From positions 120,346,616-120,410,615 of the forward strand of contig NC_134101.1 of NCBI RefSeq assembly GCF_000715075.1: a DNA stretch of 64,000 nt. Reading direction: 5' to 3'. Made by a program: the position numbers and the translations under genes. Below the pieces are notes generated by a model. It was not told the DNA's origin. It saw nothing but the letters and a program-made list of their open reading frames with translations, and ran no database searches. Shown piece by piece: positions 24,623 to 35,786 of the stretch. Position 1 is the stretch's first letter. Each line of letters starts with the position of its first letter. Source of the DNA: Nicotiana tabacum. Lineage: Eukaryota > Streptophyta > Magnoliopsida > Solanales > Solanaceae.

Positions 24623-26911
24623 CTACTTTTCCACCTTCTTACCTTTGGAGGTTGATGTCTTCGAGGTCAAGGGTTCCGGTATTGGCACCACTTCCTCGAT
24701 TGCGAACATCACTTTTGGAGCATACTGTTCTCCGTGGACTGTCTTCACTCCTTCTTCTGTAGGAAACTTCATCATCTGATGGAGAGTCGAAGGAACTGCC
24801 CTCATATTGTGTATCCACGGCCTCCCGAGGAGTGCGTTATACCTCATGTCACCTTCGATGACATGGAATCTGGTGTCTTGTATGGTCTCGGCTACGTTTA
24901 TGGGCAAGATAATTTCTCCCTTCGTTGTTTCATTTGCCATGTTGAAGCCATTAAGCACCCCGAATGCAGGTACAATCCGATCTTGCAAACCGAGTTGTTT
25001 CATGACCCTCGATTTGATTATGTTCGCCGAGCTACCTGGATCTACTAAAACACGTTTAACCTGAATTTTATTCAAAATGATAGAGATTACCAGAGTGTCG
25101 TTGTGAGGCTGGGATACGTCTTCTGCTTCCTCGTCAAAAAATGATAGGGCATCCTCGGGCACATAACTCCAAGTCCATTTTTCCTTTGTGATGAACACTT
25201 TAGTGCATTTGAATGTAGGTCCCTGTGGGACGTCGGCTCCTCCGATGATTATGTGAATGACATGTTGGGGTTTTTCAGGCTCGTTCTTCCTATTTGTATC
25301 TCTTTCCCAGAAATGGTTTTTAGCCCGGTCACTAAGAAATTCATGAAGGTGCCCCTCATTGAATAGTCGAGCTACCTCCTCTCTAAGCTGTCTGTCATCA
25401 TCGGTCTTATGCTCGTGAGTGCCATGGTACTTACACATTAAGTTGGGGTTTCTCTGAGAAGGATCAGTCTATATGGGCTTAGGCCATCTAATATCTTTAA
25501 TTTTGCCAATGGTTGAGACTATATTTGAGGCGTCAACACTGAAGTTGTATTTTGATAACTTAGGGGCCTCCACTGGCCCCGAAAGCCTGTCGGACCCGAT
25601 TTTGCCCATGAATCCCCGGAGCTTTGGCCTCGATCTATTCTTTGATCATTCCGAGGTGCATTGCACCTTGAAATGTTCCTTTTGTCTTCGACGTACGGTT
25701 GATATCTTTCTTTTTTGAATCTTGATCCCCGGTCTGTGTCCCTCGGGGGTTTGACTGCGAATCTTTTCGGGTGAACTGAGCCCGGGGGGACTTCCAACTA
25801 GTCATCCTCGACCCTAATTTTCAATTGATACCGATTGTGCATATCCGACCACATCACAGCTGGATACTCGATCAAGTTCTGCTTTAGCTGTCGAGATACT
25901 ATCGAGCTCCTTTCATCCAAACCTTGCATGAAGGCCTGAACCGCTCAGTCATCGGAGACCAGAGACCGGGGGTGATTCCATCCTTTACATTTGAAATCGG
26001 GACACGAACTCCTTTAGCATTTTGCTTTCCCTCTGCCTTATCTTGAATACGTCTGATTTTCTTTGTGGCCACCTTTATGGCCCCAGCGTGTGCCTTTACG
26101 AAGGCATCCGCTTACATAGAAAATGAATTAATAGAGTTAGGAGCTAAGTTGTGATACTAGATCATATCTCCCTTTGATAATGTTTCCCCAAACTTATTTA
26201 ACAATACCGATTCGATTTCGGCGTCGTTCAAGTCATTTCCTTTGATTCCACAAGTGTACAAAGTAATATGTTCGTTAAGGTCCATTGTCCCGTTGTACTT
26301 TGGTATATCGAGCATGCGAAACTTCTTGGGAATGGGCATTGGAGCCGCACTCGAGGGGAAAGGTTTTTGTATAAATTTTTTGGCATCTAGGCCCTTCAAA
26401 ACTGGAGGTGCTCCCAGTATTTGGTCCACTCGGGAGTTGTAAGTTTCCACCTTTTTATCATTGTCTTCTATCCTTTTTTCTCCTGACTCGATTCTTTTAG
26501 TCAATTCCTCGAGCATTTTCATGATTGTGGGGTCAGTCCCCGTGCCGCTTTCATCAGGCCTTTCAAGCATAAGTTCGTACTGTGTGTTTACTGGTTCGAC
26601 GGTGTTAGGAGTCCTATTATGACTTTGGAGTTAAGCAATGGCGACTTGCTGAGCTTGCAGCATCTCGAATATCACCTGGAGGCTGACTCCTCCTTCTTCC
26701 GGTCCTCGTGTCTCCTGGCCCCCAGCCTGGGCTTCCTGCATCAATTCCTTACGGGGTCTGTGCCTGCTTCTGTTTTTAGAGTGTTGTGGGAGTTGATATC
26801 AACTGGCTCCGCGTTAGGCACTCCCTTTGGGTTTATGGGTGGTACACCGAGCCCTATGCTGCTGTTTTCTCCAAGTTGTTCACTGTCATGAGCAGGTGCA
26901 TTTTGTGTGCT
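24623..26911 (-). pseudogene. Gag-protease polyprotein relic of the Tat-like element
   Basis: Pieces in order on the minus strand: N-terminus MSSTQNAPAHDSEQLG (ATG at 26911), a break at 26738-26740, then the gag core (26570-26157; MLDIPKYNGTMDLNEHIT). Two further stops follow where Trp/Tyr-type residues are expected, then GSVHPKRF...RYQPYVEDKRN (25797-25519). The protease part (25438-24623) has the CKYHGTHEHKT linker and LVDPGSSANII, in which the aspartic protease motif reads D-P-G-S. GRPWIHNMRAVPSTLHQMMK follows. The D-P-G form is common in this family as I remember it. Several stops and frame changes make it non-functional. Confidence 0.85.
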
Positions 26912-27018
26912 AGACATATTTTGGCCTGAAATCAAAAAAAAAAATTGACAAGAAAAAGTGTGAAGAATAACGTGTGTTATCAGAAAACTAGCACTAAAAT
27001 AATCACTCTTATCTTTAG

Positions 27019-27038
27019 CCCCACGGTGGGCACCAAAC
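27019..27038 (-). other. Primer binding site
   Basis: Directly next to the right (5') LTR, the minus strand reads TTTGGTGCCCACCGTGGGG. This resembles the TGGCGCCCACCGTGGGG-type site of Tat-like gypsy elements, with one change (C to T). Confidence 0.65.
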
Positions 27039-27706
27039 TGTTTACCTAGAAAAATGTGAGTAACAATTAAAGATAATTTGTGATTTTAAAGATACGTGAT
27101 ATATTCTAATACTAGTGATTAAACAAGTAATATTGAGCTTAAGTGACAAGAAATAATGAACCAAATCAATATTGCTGAAACAGTAGGGGCCTCGAGTTCG
27201 TCTATCCAGGGACCTCGAGGTCAGCTAAGACCAAAAAGGTATGAACAATAAAGTAAAGACAATAAAGTTGAAGAGTAATTGCTGAGCACGTTAAACAAGA
27301 AAAGAATAAAAATGTTTTATTGATGTGAATAATCTAATACTTACAAAATAATTGGGGTCCCCTTTATATAGGATGAGAAAACCCTAATATAGTACCTTGC
27401 TCATAAAGGTAAAAAATCCTATTGGTTCAGGTGTACAACGGTCTGGTACGGACCTGTACTATTTTGTACAACCCTTACCCTATAGTTAATGCCCATATCC
27501 ACGTGTCCTTGAGAAATTCCCGCTATTTCTTGATTGACTTCGAGATTATGCTATCCTCGATGTAGGCCGTTTCAGGCCTTTGATCAGCGTCCTCAAGGTA
27601 GGTGTCCCTTAGCCGAATCTACCCCCACACCTCGAGTCTCTCAGACTTGAGCCTATAGCCCGATTTAAAACTCCAAAATCATGCTCCTCGATTTTGACCG
27701 TATATA
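27039..27706 (-). repeat. 5' LTR of the Tat-like element
   Basis: Direct repeat of 19017-19680, with a minus-strand TATATAAAG box near 27363-27371. The outer end is TA where the other copy has CA, a C-to-T type change. Confidence 0.9.
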
Positions 27707-27711
27707 CCCAA

Positions 27712-28789
27712 GTTTCCTTTTTTCCCCAAACAACACTATAATGGAGAAAGTAAACGAACTTATTTCAATATCACAACAACTAATTTTATGGGCATGTGGA
27801 ACAACCACATCAACAACTACAATTAAACAACATAAAAATATCAAATTTTCAGTCAAAAGTATCAACTACACAACAACTCTAGAATTTAGGTACAAAAACT
27901 ACACAACAATAAGAAGATACAAAACACCCCAAAAAATCAATTCAGTATTGAAATAACAAGTTTAGGGTTTATCAATATGATAGAAGAAAAAAAACTTACC
28001 TTGATGATGAAATCTCGACTTCAAAGTAAATTTGAACGGAATGGAGCCGATTTTTGAAGCTCTATAGTACTCTTGAGTTTGGAGATTGAATTTGAGAGAA
28101 AAGTTAGAAAAGTTTGGGGGAAAATCGGGTGTTGTTTTGAAAAGAGAAGAAAGAGAAAATATGAAAAAGTTGGAAAATCGTGTATTAGAAGATGATTCTT
28201 TTTTAGTATTTTAAATTTGACCCCAAAGCTTTATTATTTCTAATTTGACCCAGATCACCCCTAATCCTTCTTAATTAGTCAATCTTTTGTTAATCAAAAA
28301 GGGTGTCCTAAATACTTACGCAATACTTGAGATATCTTTTTTAACACATTTTTCCTAGATGATAACTCTTAATAAATAATTTTGTGCTTAAACAAATATT
28401 TTTTCTGTTAAGATAAGTAAGATGTCCTTGGTTCTAAGAAAAAGAATAAATTAAATAGCATCAAGGAGGAACGACATAAATGAAATGGAAAACAGTTGAG
28501 AGTTTGTTCAAGATATTATGGGAAGTTGGTCAAACCAAGTATACTTATCAGCTGAAAAATCTTATGTTAAAATTAATTAACTTCTAATTTTTGATTAGTT
28601 TGCGTTATAAACACTATTGATGTTTACAAAATAAAACAAGCAAGCTGAAAAATGCTTATAATTGATTTGACCAACGTGTTTTATAGTTGTTCCAGTTATT
28701 ATTCTTCATAAAAGAAAAACAAAGAAAAGAAAATGCAACAGGGGAAGAGCGGGAGTAGTTAATACGTCGGGTCATCGTTGTGTGAAAAG
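27712..28789. other. Possible first exon and leader of the DUF1985-type element, then AT-rich spacer
   Basis: On the minus strand a CAAG/GTAAGT donor lies at 28000/27999, after a purine-rich leader (about 28150-28001). This could be the non-coding first exon of the gene whose ATG is at 18069, with the LTR element inserted in the intron. From 28200 to 28789 the DNA is AT-rich and I see no gene; the last part is the original upstream region of the PP2C gene. Confidence 0.4.
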
Positions 28790-28859
28790 TGAAACGGCAG
28801 AGAGAGAAGCTCTCCCTTCTCTCTAACTCCCCTTCTTCTTAGCACTCCTCTTCCGATCC

Positions 28860-31240
28860 ATGTCCCAACACACCATAGACCCTACCTTAATGGACACATC
28901 TATACCTCCAAAAACCCCTGACCTAGTAATTGAGGTTAGATCTCTGGTTGATGAGAGGCTACCCTCTTTTAGGGATAAACTCTTATCCCCAGACCTAATA
29001 AGCTTCTTGCATGATCAACAGGTTTCCTCCTTTCCCATAACAAATGATTGCCATGAGGACACGCCGAAGGCTCCATACCAGGAAGATCCACCAAACAGTG
29101 ATCAAGCCATTATTCTATCATCAGAGGAAATGCAACGACTTTATGAACCATGAAAATACTCGGTTATTATCAAGTTATTTGGTAAGCGTATCCTTCATCA
29201 ATATCTCAAAAAGAAGCTCCATGAGCAATGGAAACCTACAAAATAATTTTCCCTCATCGATTTGGGTAATGATTTTTATATAGTTAAATTCTCTCAAGAA
29301 GTTAATATGGTCAAAGCTCTTCACCAGGGACCATGGTTCATCAATGGCCATTATTTGTCTGTTAAGAAATGGGTTCCTAATTTCGTAACTTCTAATGAAA
29401 AACTACACATCTCAGCTATTTGGTTAAGAGTACTCCTAACTCTCTACGGAGTTTTATGATAGTGTCATGCTCTCAAGGATTGGTAATAAAATTGGCAAGC
29501 TCTTAAAAGTAGACGCTTGCACATCCGCTATTTTAAAGTGTAGATACACTGGTTATGTATTGAGCTTCCTCTAGAACATCCAGTCCGACCCTTCATCTAT
29601 ATAGGTTCTCACAAACAACCTATCCATTATGAAGGAGAAAATTTTCTTTGCAAAGGTTGTGGTAGACTTGGCCACATTAAGCCTAACTGTGGCTACGTCT
29701 GTAGAGATCCTACCCCAACTAACACTACTTCTCCCAGATCCACTGATTACCCCTCAAACCATATTGAGGAGGAGCAATGGAAGGTAGTTTTCTTCTCCAA
29801 ACAAAAAAATCATCACATTAAAGGCAATCTTCATCCAAAAGCCTCCACAAAGAAAGCTGATTATAAGGAGGGTGGGGGTATCAAGGCGAAATTCTTTTAT
29901 GCCAATACGGGAAAATATATTAACACTCAAAAGTTTATCTACAAAGAAAAAATTTCTTCTGCCACAAACCCCAATTCTATTACTCAAAACTTTAATTTGG
30001 ATACTGTTAATAAGTTTGATATTTTAGACACGTCGGATGATAATCAACTGACACAAATCTATACTAAGATAAACAATAGTATAAGTCAAAAGAGATAAAA
30101 CAGCTCTTCGACATTCTCTATGCAGAACCCGATTTGCATGGGAGAAAATACAAGCCACGTGGCAAAAGATAACAAGGAAAAATACCCTGCTAGTCACTTA
30201 GCTCCCCATAATGTCTCCAAATCCTTCATTACCCGCGGTTTTAAGGATAACCCACTGGAAAATAACACCATGCAAAACAAGTATTCCCCCTCTCAACAAA
30301 TGACATCCGAGCTTCCTATTCTTCCAAAGGTTAAAAACCTTACGCAAACCCACTCAGACTCCATGTAAGTTGATAATATATTTTCCATATATATCTCCCA
30401 AGATACTACTACTCAAGTAACCTACAAAGCCTCAGACTTCCTATACTCCCCTCATACATATAATGCCTCATCTACCACTTCTTCTTCAACGAAGAATAAA
30501 TCTCCTCAGAATACCATGTCTGAACCACCCTCAAATGGACAACCTTCCTCCACTCCCACCTCACAACAACCCTCTCATCTACTCAACCACCTTTCTCCCA
30601 ATGAATCATCAACCTCAATCCTGGTTAGAGAGAGGGATTCTGGGCTATGCAGCATCCTTCAGCCTAGACATAGAGGGTCAGGAAGTTGTCATAATCCTCC
30701 AGAACTCCAACTTCTTAGCCTAGTTGATCATGGAGGGCATGCAACTAGCAATGAACAACTATGTCAACCAAACTTGGTTGACCAACATCTTGAATCCAAT
30801 AACCCTAAATGCCTCTCCAGCTCTAATCCAAGCCAAGCAGGCTCATTGGGGCCTTACTGCTCACTTCAACCCAACTTATGGGGTTCAACCTCTACAGAAT
30901 CTACCCTTCTTTCTACCACAAAATCAAGTGAACCCAATCTTCCTAGCCTAGCAAGTAGCAAACCAGGCTCAACATGTGATCAACCCTGTAATACCCCAGA
31001 ACCAGGAAAATCCTGCTCCAATGGATGTCCAACCACCTCCCAACGTACAATACTTGGGAAATCCATTGTCAGAGCAAGGGGAGGCAGTAGCAAGGCCTTT
31101 AAGGGAATCTCGAAAAGAGATCAAAAGCCTCAGAGAAATAGCAATATTGCTCTACAAGGAGAAGCAAGAGAAGAAGTCTATCATCAGTTGCCCAACAACA
31201 TTATTCAAATACTTAATGGACATAAGGCCCCCCACTAAAC
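28860..31240 (+). pseudogene. LINE ORF1 (DUF4283 and CCHC zinc knuckle), broken
   Basis: The ATG at 28860 follows a CT-rich leader. The frame stops at TGA 29151-29153, where Trp is expected before KYSVIIKLFGKR. DUF4283-like text (GNDFYIVKFSQEVNMVKALH, PWFINGHYLSVKKW) runs from 29262 in another frame. The zinc knuckle C-X2-C-X4-H-X4-C is at 29649-29690 (CKGCGRLGHIKPNC). The rest is Ser/Pro/Asn-rich and changes frame, so its exact end is uncertain. ORF1 proteins of this type bind LINE RNA. Confidence 0.8.
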
Positions 31241-31363
31241 CCTGCAGCAGGAAAATATGCAGTGGTGCTCAACCCCTCTCTGAGGGAAGGCCTACATTTA
31301 CGTTTGTAGGAGAACCAGGGGAACTACAACGGACAACATATACAAATTACACGTCCAATTAAC

Positions 31364-34300
31364 TTTATAGTTTGGAATGTGAGAGGGGCTAACAATGCCA
31401 ATTTTCGTAGGAACTTCAGGGATATCATCGATACCCATAGACCCTCTCTGGTAGCTCTCTTAGAAACTCGCATGCAGGATCATGTCTCTATCCAGCATGA
31501 TTTCAACTTCTCTGAAATATTGGAAATTCCATCAGATGGCCGCTCAGGTGGGATTGCCATCATGTGGATGCATAACATGATCACAGTAGATGAGGTTGTT
31601 AGAGAAGATCAGGAACTGTATGCGATGATCAAGGTAATCCCCAATCAAGACCCTTGGCTTGTGAGTACAATTTACGCTAGTACTGATAGTTATGAGCATA
31701 AATTAATGTGGTATAACCTTACTAATATCTATGAAAAATATAAAGTTCCTTGGCTCGTTATAGGTGACTTTAATGATGTATTCTCTTCTGAGGAAAAATG
31801 GGGAGGTCGACCTGTTAATTTTAATAAAACGACCAAACTATGGAATTTGGTTAAGAGTTGTGAACTTTTTGACCTTGGTTTTAAGGGTCCTAAATATACT
31901 TGGACAAACTATAGGAAAAGAAGTAAAGGGCTCATAATGGAACGTCTTGATAGATGTTTTGTAAACGAGGGTTGGGTTAATCAATACCCAAATGCCATAG
32001 TGGATCACTTGCCTTGACATATAGTGACCATAACCCTCTCCTAATTAAGCTTAACCCAATATTTAGCCCTCCAGAATCTAGGCCCTTCCGGCTAGAAACT
32101 ATGTGGTGCTCCCATCCCCAATTTTCCAATCTTGTAAAAAATTGTTGGAATAATAGGCCTTTTGAAGAGGCTCTACCGTTTTTTAAACATGAAGCCTCTA
32201 AGTGAAATAAAGAGGTTTTTGGAAATATTTTTTTTTTAAAAAAAGAGAGAACTCTTCTAGCTAGAATTAAAGGTATTCAAAATTCCCATAACTACCCTAA
32301 TAATTTCTTCCTCCTCAACCTTGAAAATCAGCTTATAAATGAATATAACAATGTTCTTAGAATGGAAGAGGATTTTTGGAAACTTAGATCAAGAGTTAAT
32401 TGGCTAAATAATTTTTTCACATCTCCACCCTAATCCGTAGAAGAAACAATAAAATTTCTCATTTTTAAAATGAGGACAACTGGATTGATGATCCCTCAGA
32501 AAATTCAAATCACACACTCGAGTATTTAAGAAACATCTTTACCACGTTTCTCTCAATCTCGAATAGGGCAGAAATCATTTCTCCAAAATGATTTGATAAT
32601 TTGGACCTAAATTTTCTAGATACTCCTGTCACTAGCCAAGAAATCTCAAATGCTATATTCTCCTTTAAACTCATGAAAGCTCCAGGTCAGGATGGAATCC
32701 ATCCTTTCTTCTATCAAAAATTTTGGTCAGTGGTTGGGAATTCTGTTATTACTTATGTAAAATATCTTTCAAACGCAAATAATTCTGGAACCTCTTAACT
32801 ATACCCATCTCTGCCTAATCCCCAAAGTGCCTAATGCTAACCTTCTCAAAAAAAAAATTCCAATAGGCCTTTGCAATACTATTTACAAAGTTATCACTAA
32901 AATTATAGCTAACAGAATTAAACCCCTCCTTTCTAGGATCATAAGCCCTTTTCAAACTAGCTTTATTAAAAATAGAAGGGCTTGTGATAATAGTATTATC
33001 ATCCAGGAAGCTCTCAACAAATTCAAGAAAGTTAAAGTCTCTAAACCTAATATGATTATAAAATTAGACTTAGAAAAAGCCTCGATTACCTGGAATGGTC
33101 CTTCATTTATAGAACTCTTGTTTACTTCAAATTCCCCCCCAAAAATCACCAATCTCATAATGAGATGTATCACCACTAGTAACATTGCCATACTTGTCAA
33201 TGACACTCGCATGAACTATTTCAAGCCTACTAGAGGCATTCATCAAGGTGATCCCCTTTCACCTTATATTTTTGTTCTTTGTATCGAGATGCTCTTGCGA
33301 TATATAAATCACCAAGTCGATTGTGCAAATTGGGAAACTAAATCCAAAAGGACCATACCTATATCATATCTTTTTTGCAGACGACCTTACGTTGATGGCC
33401 AAAGTCAATAAAACAAAACATGTGAAGCCATCTCAAATACCCTCTCTATTTTTTGCAATTTATCAGGTCAAAAAATTAATTACAAGAAATCAAAAATCAT
33501 TTTTTCTACTAACTGTCCCAACCTCTCCGGGAAAGAATTTTCAAATTTCTTAATATCTCTATTAGCAAATACTTTGGTAAGTACCTGGGTTTCCCGATAA
33601 TTAATAAATCTCCTAATCATAAGGATTTCCTATACATCTTGGACAACATGAGATCAAAGCTTGCTAACTAGAAATTAAATTACCTTAACCTAGCAGGCAG
33701 GGCAGCCCTGATACAATCAACTCTCAGTAACATCCCTAATCATGTGATACAATATTTTCTTTTACCCAAATAAACCCTTAAACTCATTGATCGTATCCAA
33801 AGAAATTTCCTTTGGGGTTCTACGTTGGAACAAAAACGTCTCTACTTAATCAATTAGGTTACGGTTACTAGTCCTAAGGAATTAGGGGGAATTGGCTTAG
33901 TCAAAGCCAATATAAAAAACCAAGCCCTTCTTGCAAATCTCACATGGAGCCTTTATAATAATGCAATGGCCTCTTGGGCTAAGACTCTCATTAACCAATA
34001 TTCAAATTAAGCCTCTCCAAAGAACACTTCTTTTATATGAAAAAATATTGTAAATGGTTGGAACCTTTGTAATAAAGGCTTGGCATGGAATATAGGTAAT
34101 GGATATAGGGTTAGGTTGTGGGATAATAACTGGATTCCCAATCTCCCCCTTCTTAGAACTCTGATCCAATTAGGTCCTCTTACCGTTGACGAGGATCACA
34201 TGCTAGTTAGGGACATCCTTATTAATCAAAAATGGAATTTTGATAATCTTTCTTTTTTCATCCCTAGTGATATTAAAAATGCTATTCAAAGCATCCATAT

Positions 34301-35460
34301 AAATTTTTCAACCTTCCCCAAGGACAAGCATTACTGGAAACCCACCAATAATGATATCTTTAGTATTAAATCAGCTATAAGACTACTAACACCTCCAAAA
34401 GACTCCCCCATAAATACTTCATGGATTTGGAAACTGAAAATCCCTAGGAAAATATGTTTCTTTCTTTGGCTTTGCTATCATAGAAAGCTTCCCACTAGAG
34501 CTTATCTCCTACACATAGGACTTAATATCGATGATCTGTGTCCAGCTTGTAGAGGAAACAAAGAAAATATTTATCACATCTTCCTAACATGCCCCATAGC
34601 TGTAAAATTCTGGGATAACTTAGGTACTTCCCCTCCATCCTCAACCGATATCCACTGGTTAGATTCTGTTAGACTCATGAAACCCTCAAAATCTTTCCAA
34701 GCCCTAGAGTGGGAGGATATTTATACCTTATGCTTTTGGCATATATGGCTCAACCGCAACAACAACAACATTAACAATATTTCTAATGATGTCTCAGTCA
34801 AAATGACTCTCAGCAAAGCTGCTGAATTCAAATACCTCACTGGTAACAAACATTCCTCCTTAAATACCATAAATTTCTCCATTAGATGGCAAAAACCCTC
34901 TATGGGATCTTTTAAACTTAACTGTGACAGTGCTTACATCAATAATACTAACGTTGGTGGCTTGGGAGGAGTCATACGAAACAGCCATGGCAAATGGATG
35001 GTGGGGTTCCAAAAACTTACTAATGTCATTAGCAACACTCATGCAGAACTTCTTGCCCTGGAAACGGGTCTAAGAGTTGTAGTCCAATTTAAGCTTCATC
35101 CTCTCGAAATTGAAATGGACTCCACAAAGGTAATTTCTTTTTTTGACAAAGATCACCAAATTTATAATCATATTATCTCTTCATGCAGGTGGTCAATGGC
35201 ACAATTGGGGATACCATTGCTCAGACATAACTTCCGAGAAGCAAATTCAGTAGCTCATCTTTTGGCTAAGGATAGTACAAAGCTAAAGCTCATAAATAAA
35301 ATAATCATCCATCATGCACCTATCCAATTGGTGAAGGCAGTTTTGAAGGATGATGTTGTTAGTAAATCGTACTTTAGGCTAATATCGGAGGAAGCTTGTA
35401 ATAAATTAGCTAGTATGGGGAATATTAATGCAGTTCATAACTCTAGCACTTTTGTAAATT
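31364..35460 (+). pseudogene. LINE ORF2 (endonuclease, reverse transcriptase, RNase H), broken
   Basis: The endonuclease starts FIVWNVRGANN at 31364, with LETR, GDFND and, after a frameshift near 32012, SDHNPLLI. Reverse transcriptase follows at about 32601-33450: MKAPGQDGIHPFFYQKFW, GIHQGDPLSPYIFV, and FADDLTLM in a shifted frame. The usual AFD motif has been changed to ASIT. A zf-RVT segment (about 34360-34630) with WIWKLKIPRKICFFLW and CPACRGNKENIYHIFLTCP precedes an RNase H domain (about 34900-35290), including NCDSAY and THAELLALETGL. The last frame runs through the poly(A) tail into flanking DNA, so the original stop is lost or in another frame. Confidence 0.88.
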
Positions 35461-35560
35461 CTCTCAGTTTCGATCCCAATTGGATGGCCGGGAAAGATCT
35501 ATGTGATGTTACTTGGTTTTTTATAAAATCTTCCTATTTACAACAAAAAAAAAAAAAAAA

Positions 35561-35786
35561 TGAAACGGCGGCAGACACCGTAGCAAGAGGCCAACCAAAC
35601 CACCGACTTCTCAGGCGATGCCACGTGTACTTCCACCGCTATCTCCTCCTATACTTACACTTAGAATTATGGACACCTGTTCACTCTTCCCGCCACTTAT
35701 TGGCTTTCTCTTTCACTGTTGTAAAAATCTGATGTCATAAGTAATTGAAGAAAAAGAACAAATTTAGCTTGTTGCATCGATTTACA
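35561..35786 (+). promoter_or_regulatory. PP2C proximal promoter/5' UTR, truncated from upstream DNA by the LINE
   Basis: Only about 217 bp separate the LINE target-site repeat (35561-35569) from the PP2C ATG. A G-box, CCACGTGT, is at 35621-35628. No clear TATA box was found. The former upstream region now lies left of 28790. Confidence 0.5.
35622..35627. promoter_or_regulatory. G-box/ABRE-like CACGTG
   Basis: CACGTG in the context CCACGTGT, 160 bp before the PP2C start codon. Such a site can bind bZIP or bHLH factors; use is not shown by sequence alone. Confidence 0.4.

Larger units (their letters stand above)
19017..27706 (-). mobile_element. Tat-like Ty3/gypsy LTR retrotransposon lacking pol, with antisense gene
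   Basis: Two LTRs of 664 and 668 bp bound the element, and CCCAA is duplicated at 19012-19016 and 27707-27711. In the + orientation the LTRs run TGTTTACC...CGTATACA, with the right copy ending in TA instead of CA. The minus strand has a primer-binding-site-like stretch beside the right LTR and a gag-protease relic at 26911-24623. No reverse transcriptase, RNase H or integrase motif was found in the remaining 4.9 kb. On the opposite strand a coiled-coil gene relic with its own TATA box is present (21368-22674); antisense genes at this place are known in some Tat-lineage elements such as Grande. The element is therefore non-autonomous, or lost pol by internal deletion. Confidence 0.88.
28799..35560 (+). 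mobile_element. Full-length LINE (plant L1 type), inactive
   Basis: TGAAACGGC is repeated at 28790-28798 and 35561-35569, and a run of 16 A precedes the second copy. Inside are a gag-like ORF1 (DUF4283 plus a CCHC knuckle) and an ORF2 with endonuclease, reverse transcriptase, zf-RVT and RNase H segments. Numerous stops and frameshifts show it cannot mobilise itself. Confidence 0.93.

Noticed and set aside
14220..28320. ACACCCTTT near 14237 and its inverse AAAGGGTGT near 28299 as TIRs of the DUF1985-type element.
   Set aside because: Only about nine bases match, with no longer arm and no matching target duplication.
30516..31238. 240-codon + strand frame in LINE ORF1.
   Set aside because: It overlaps other equally open Ser/Pro-rich frames and may be part of ORF1 after a frameshift; not a separate gene.
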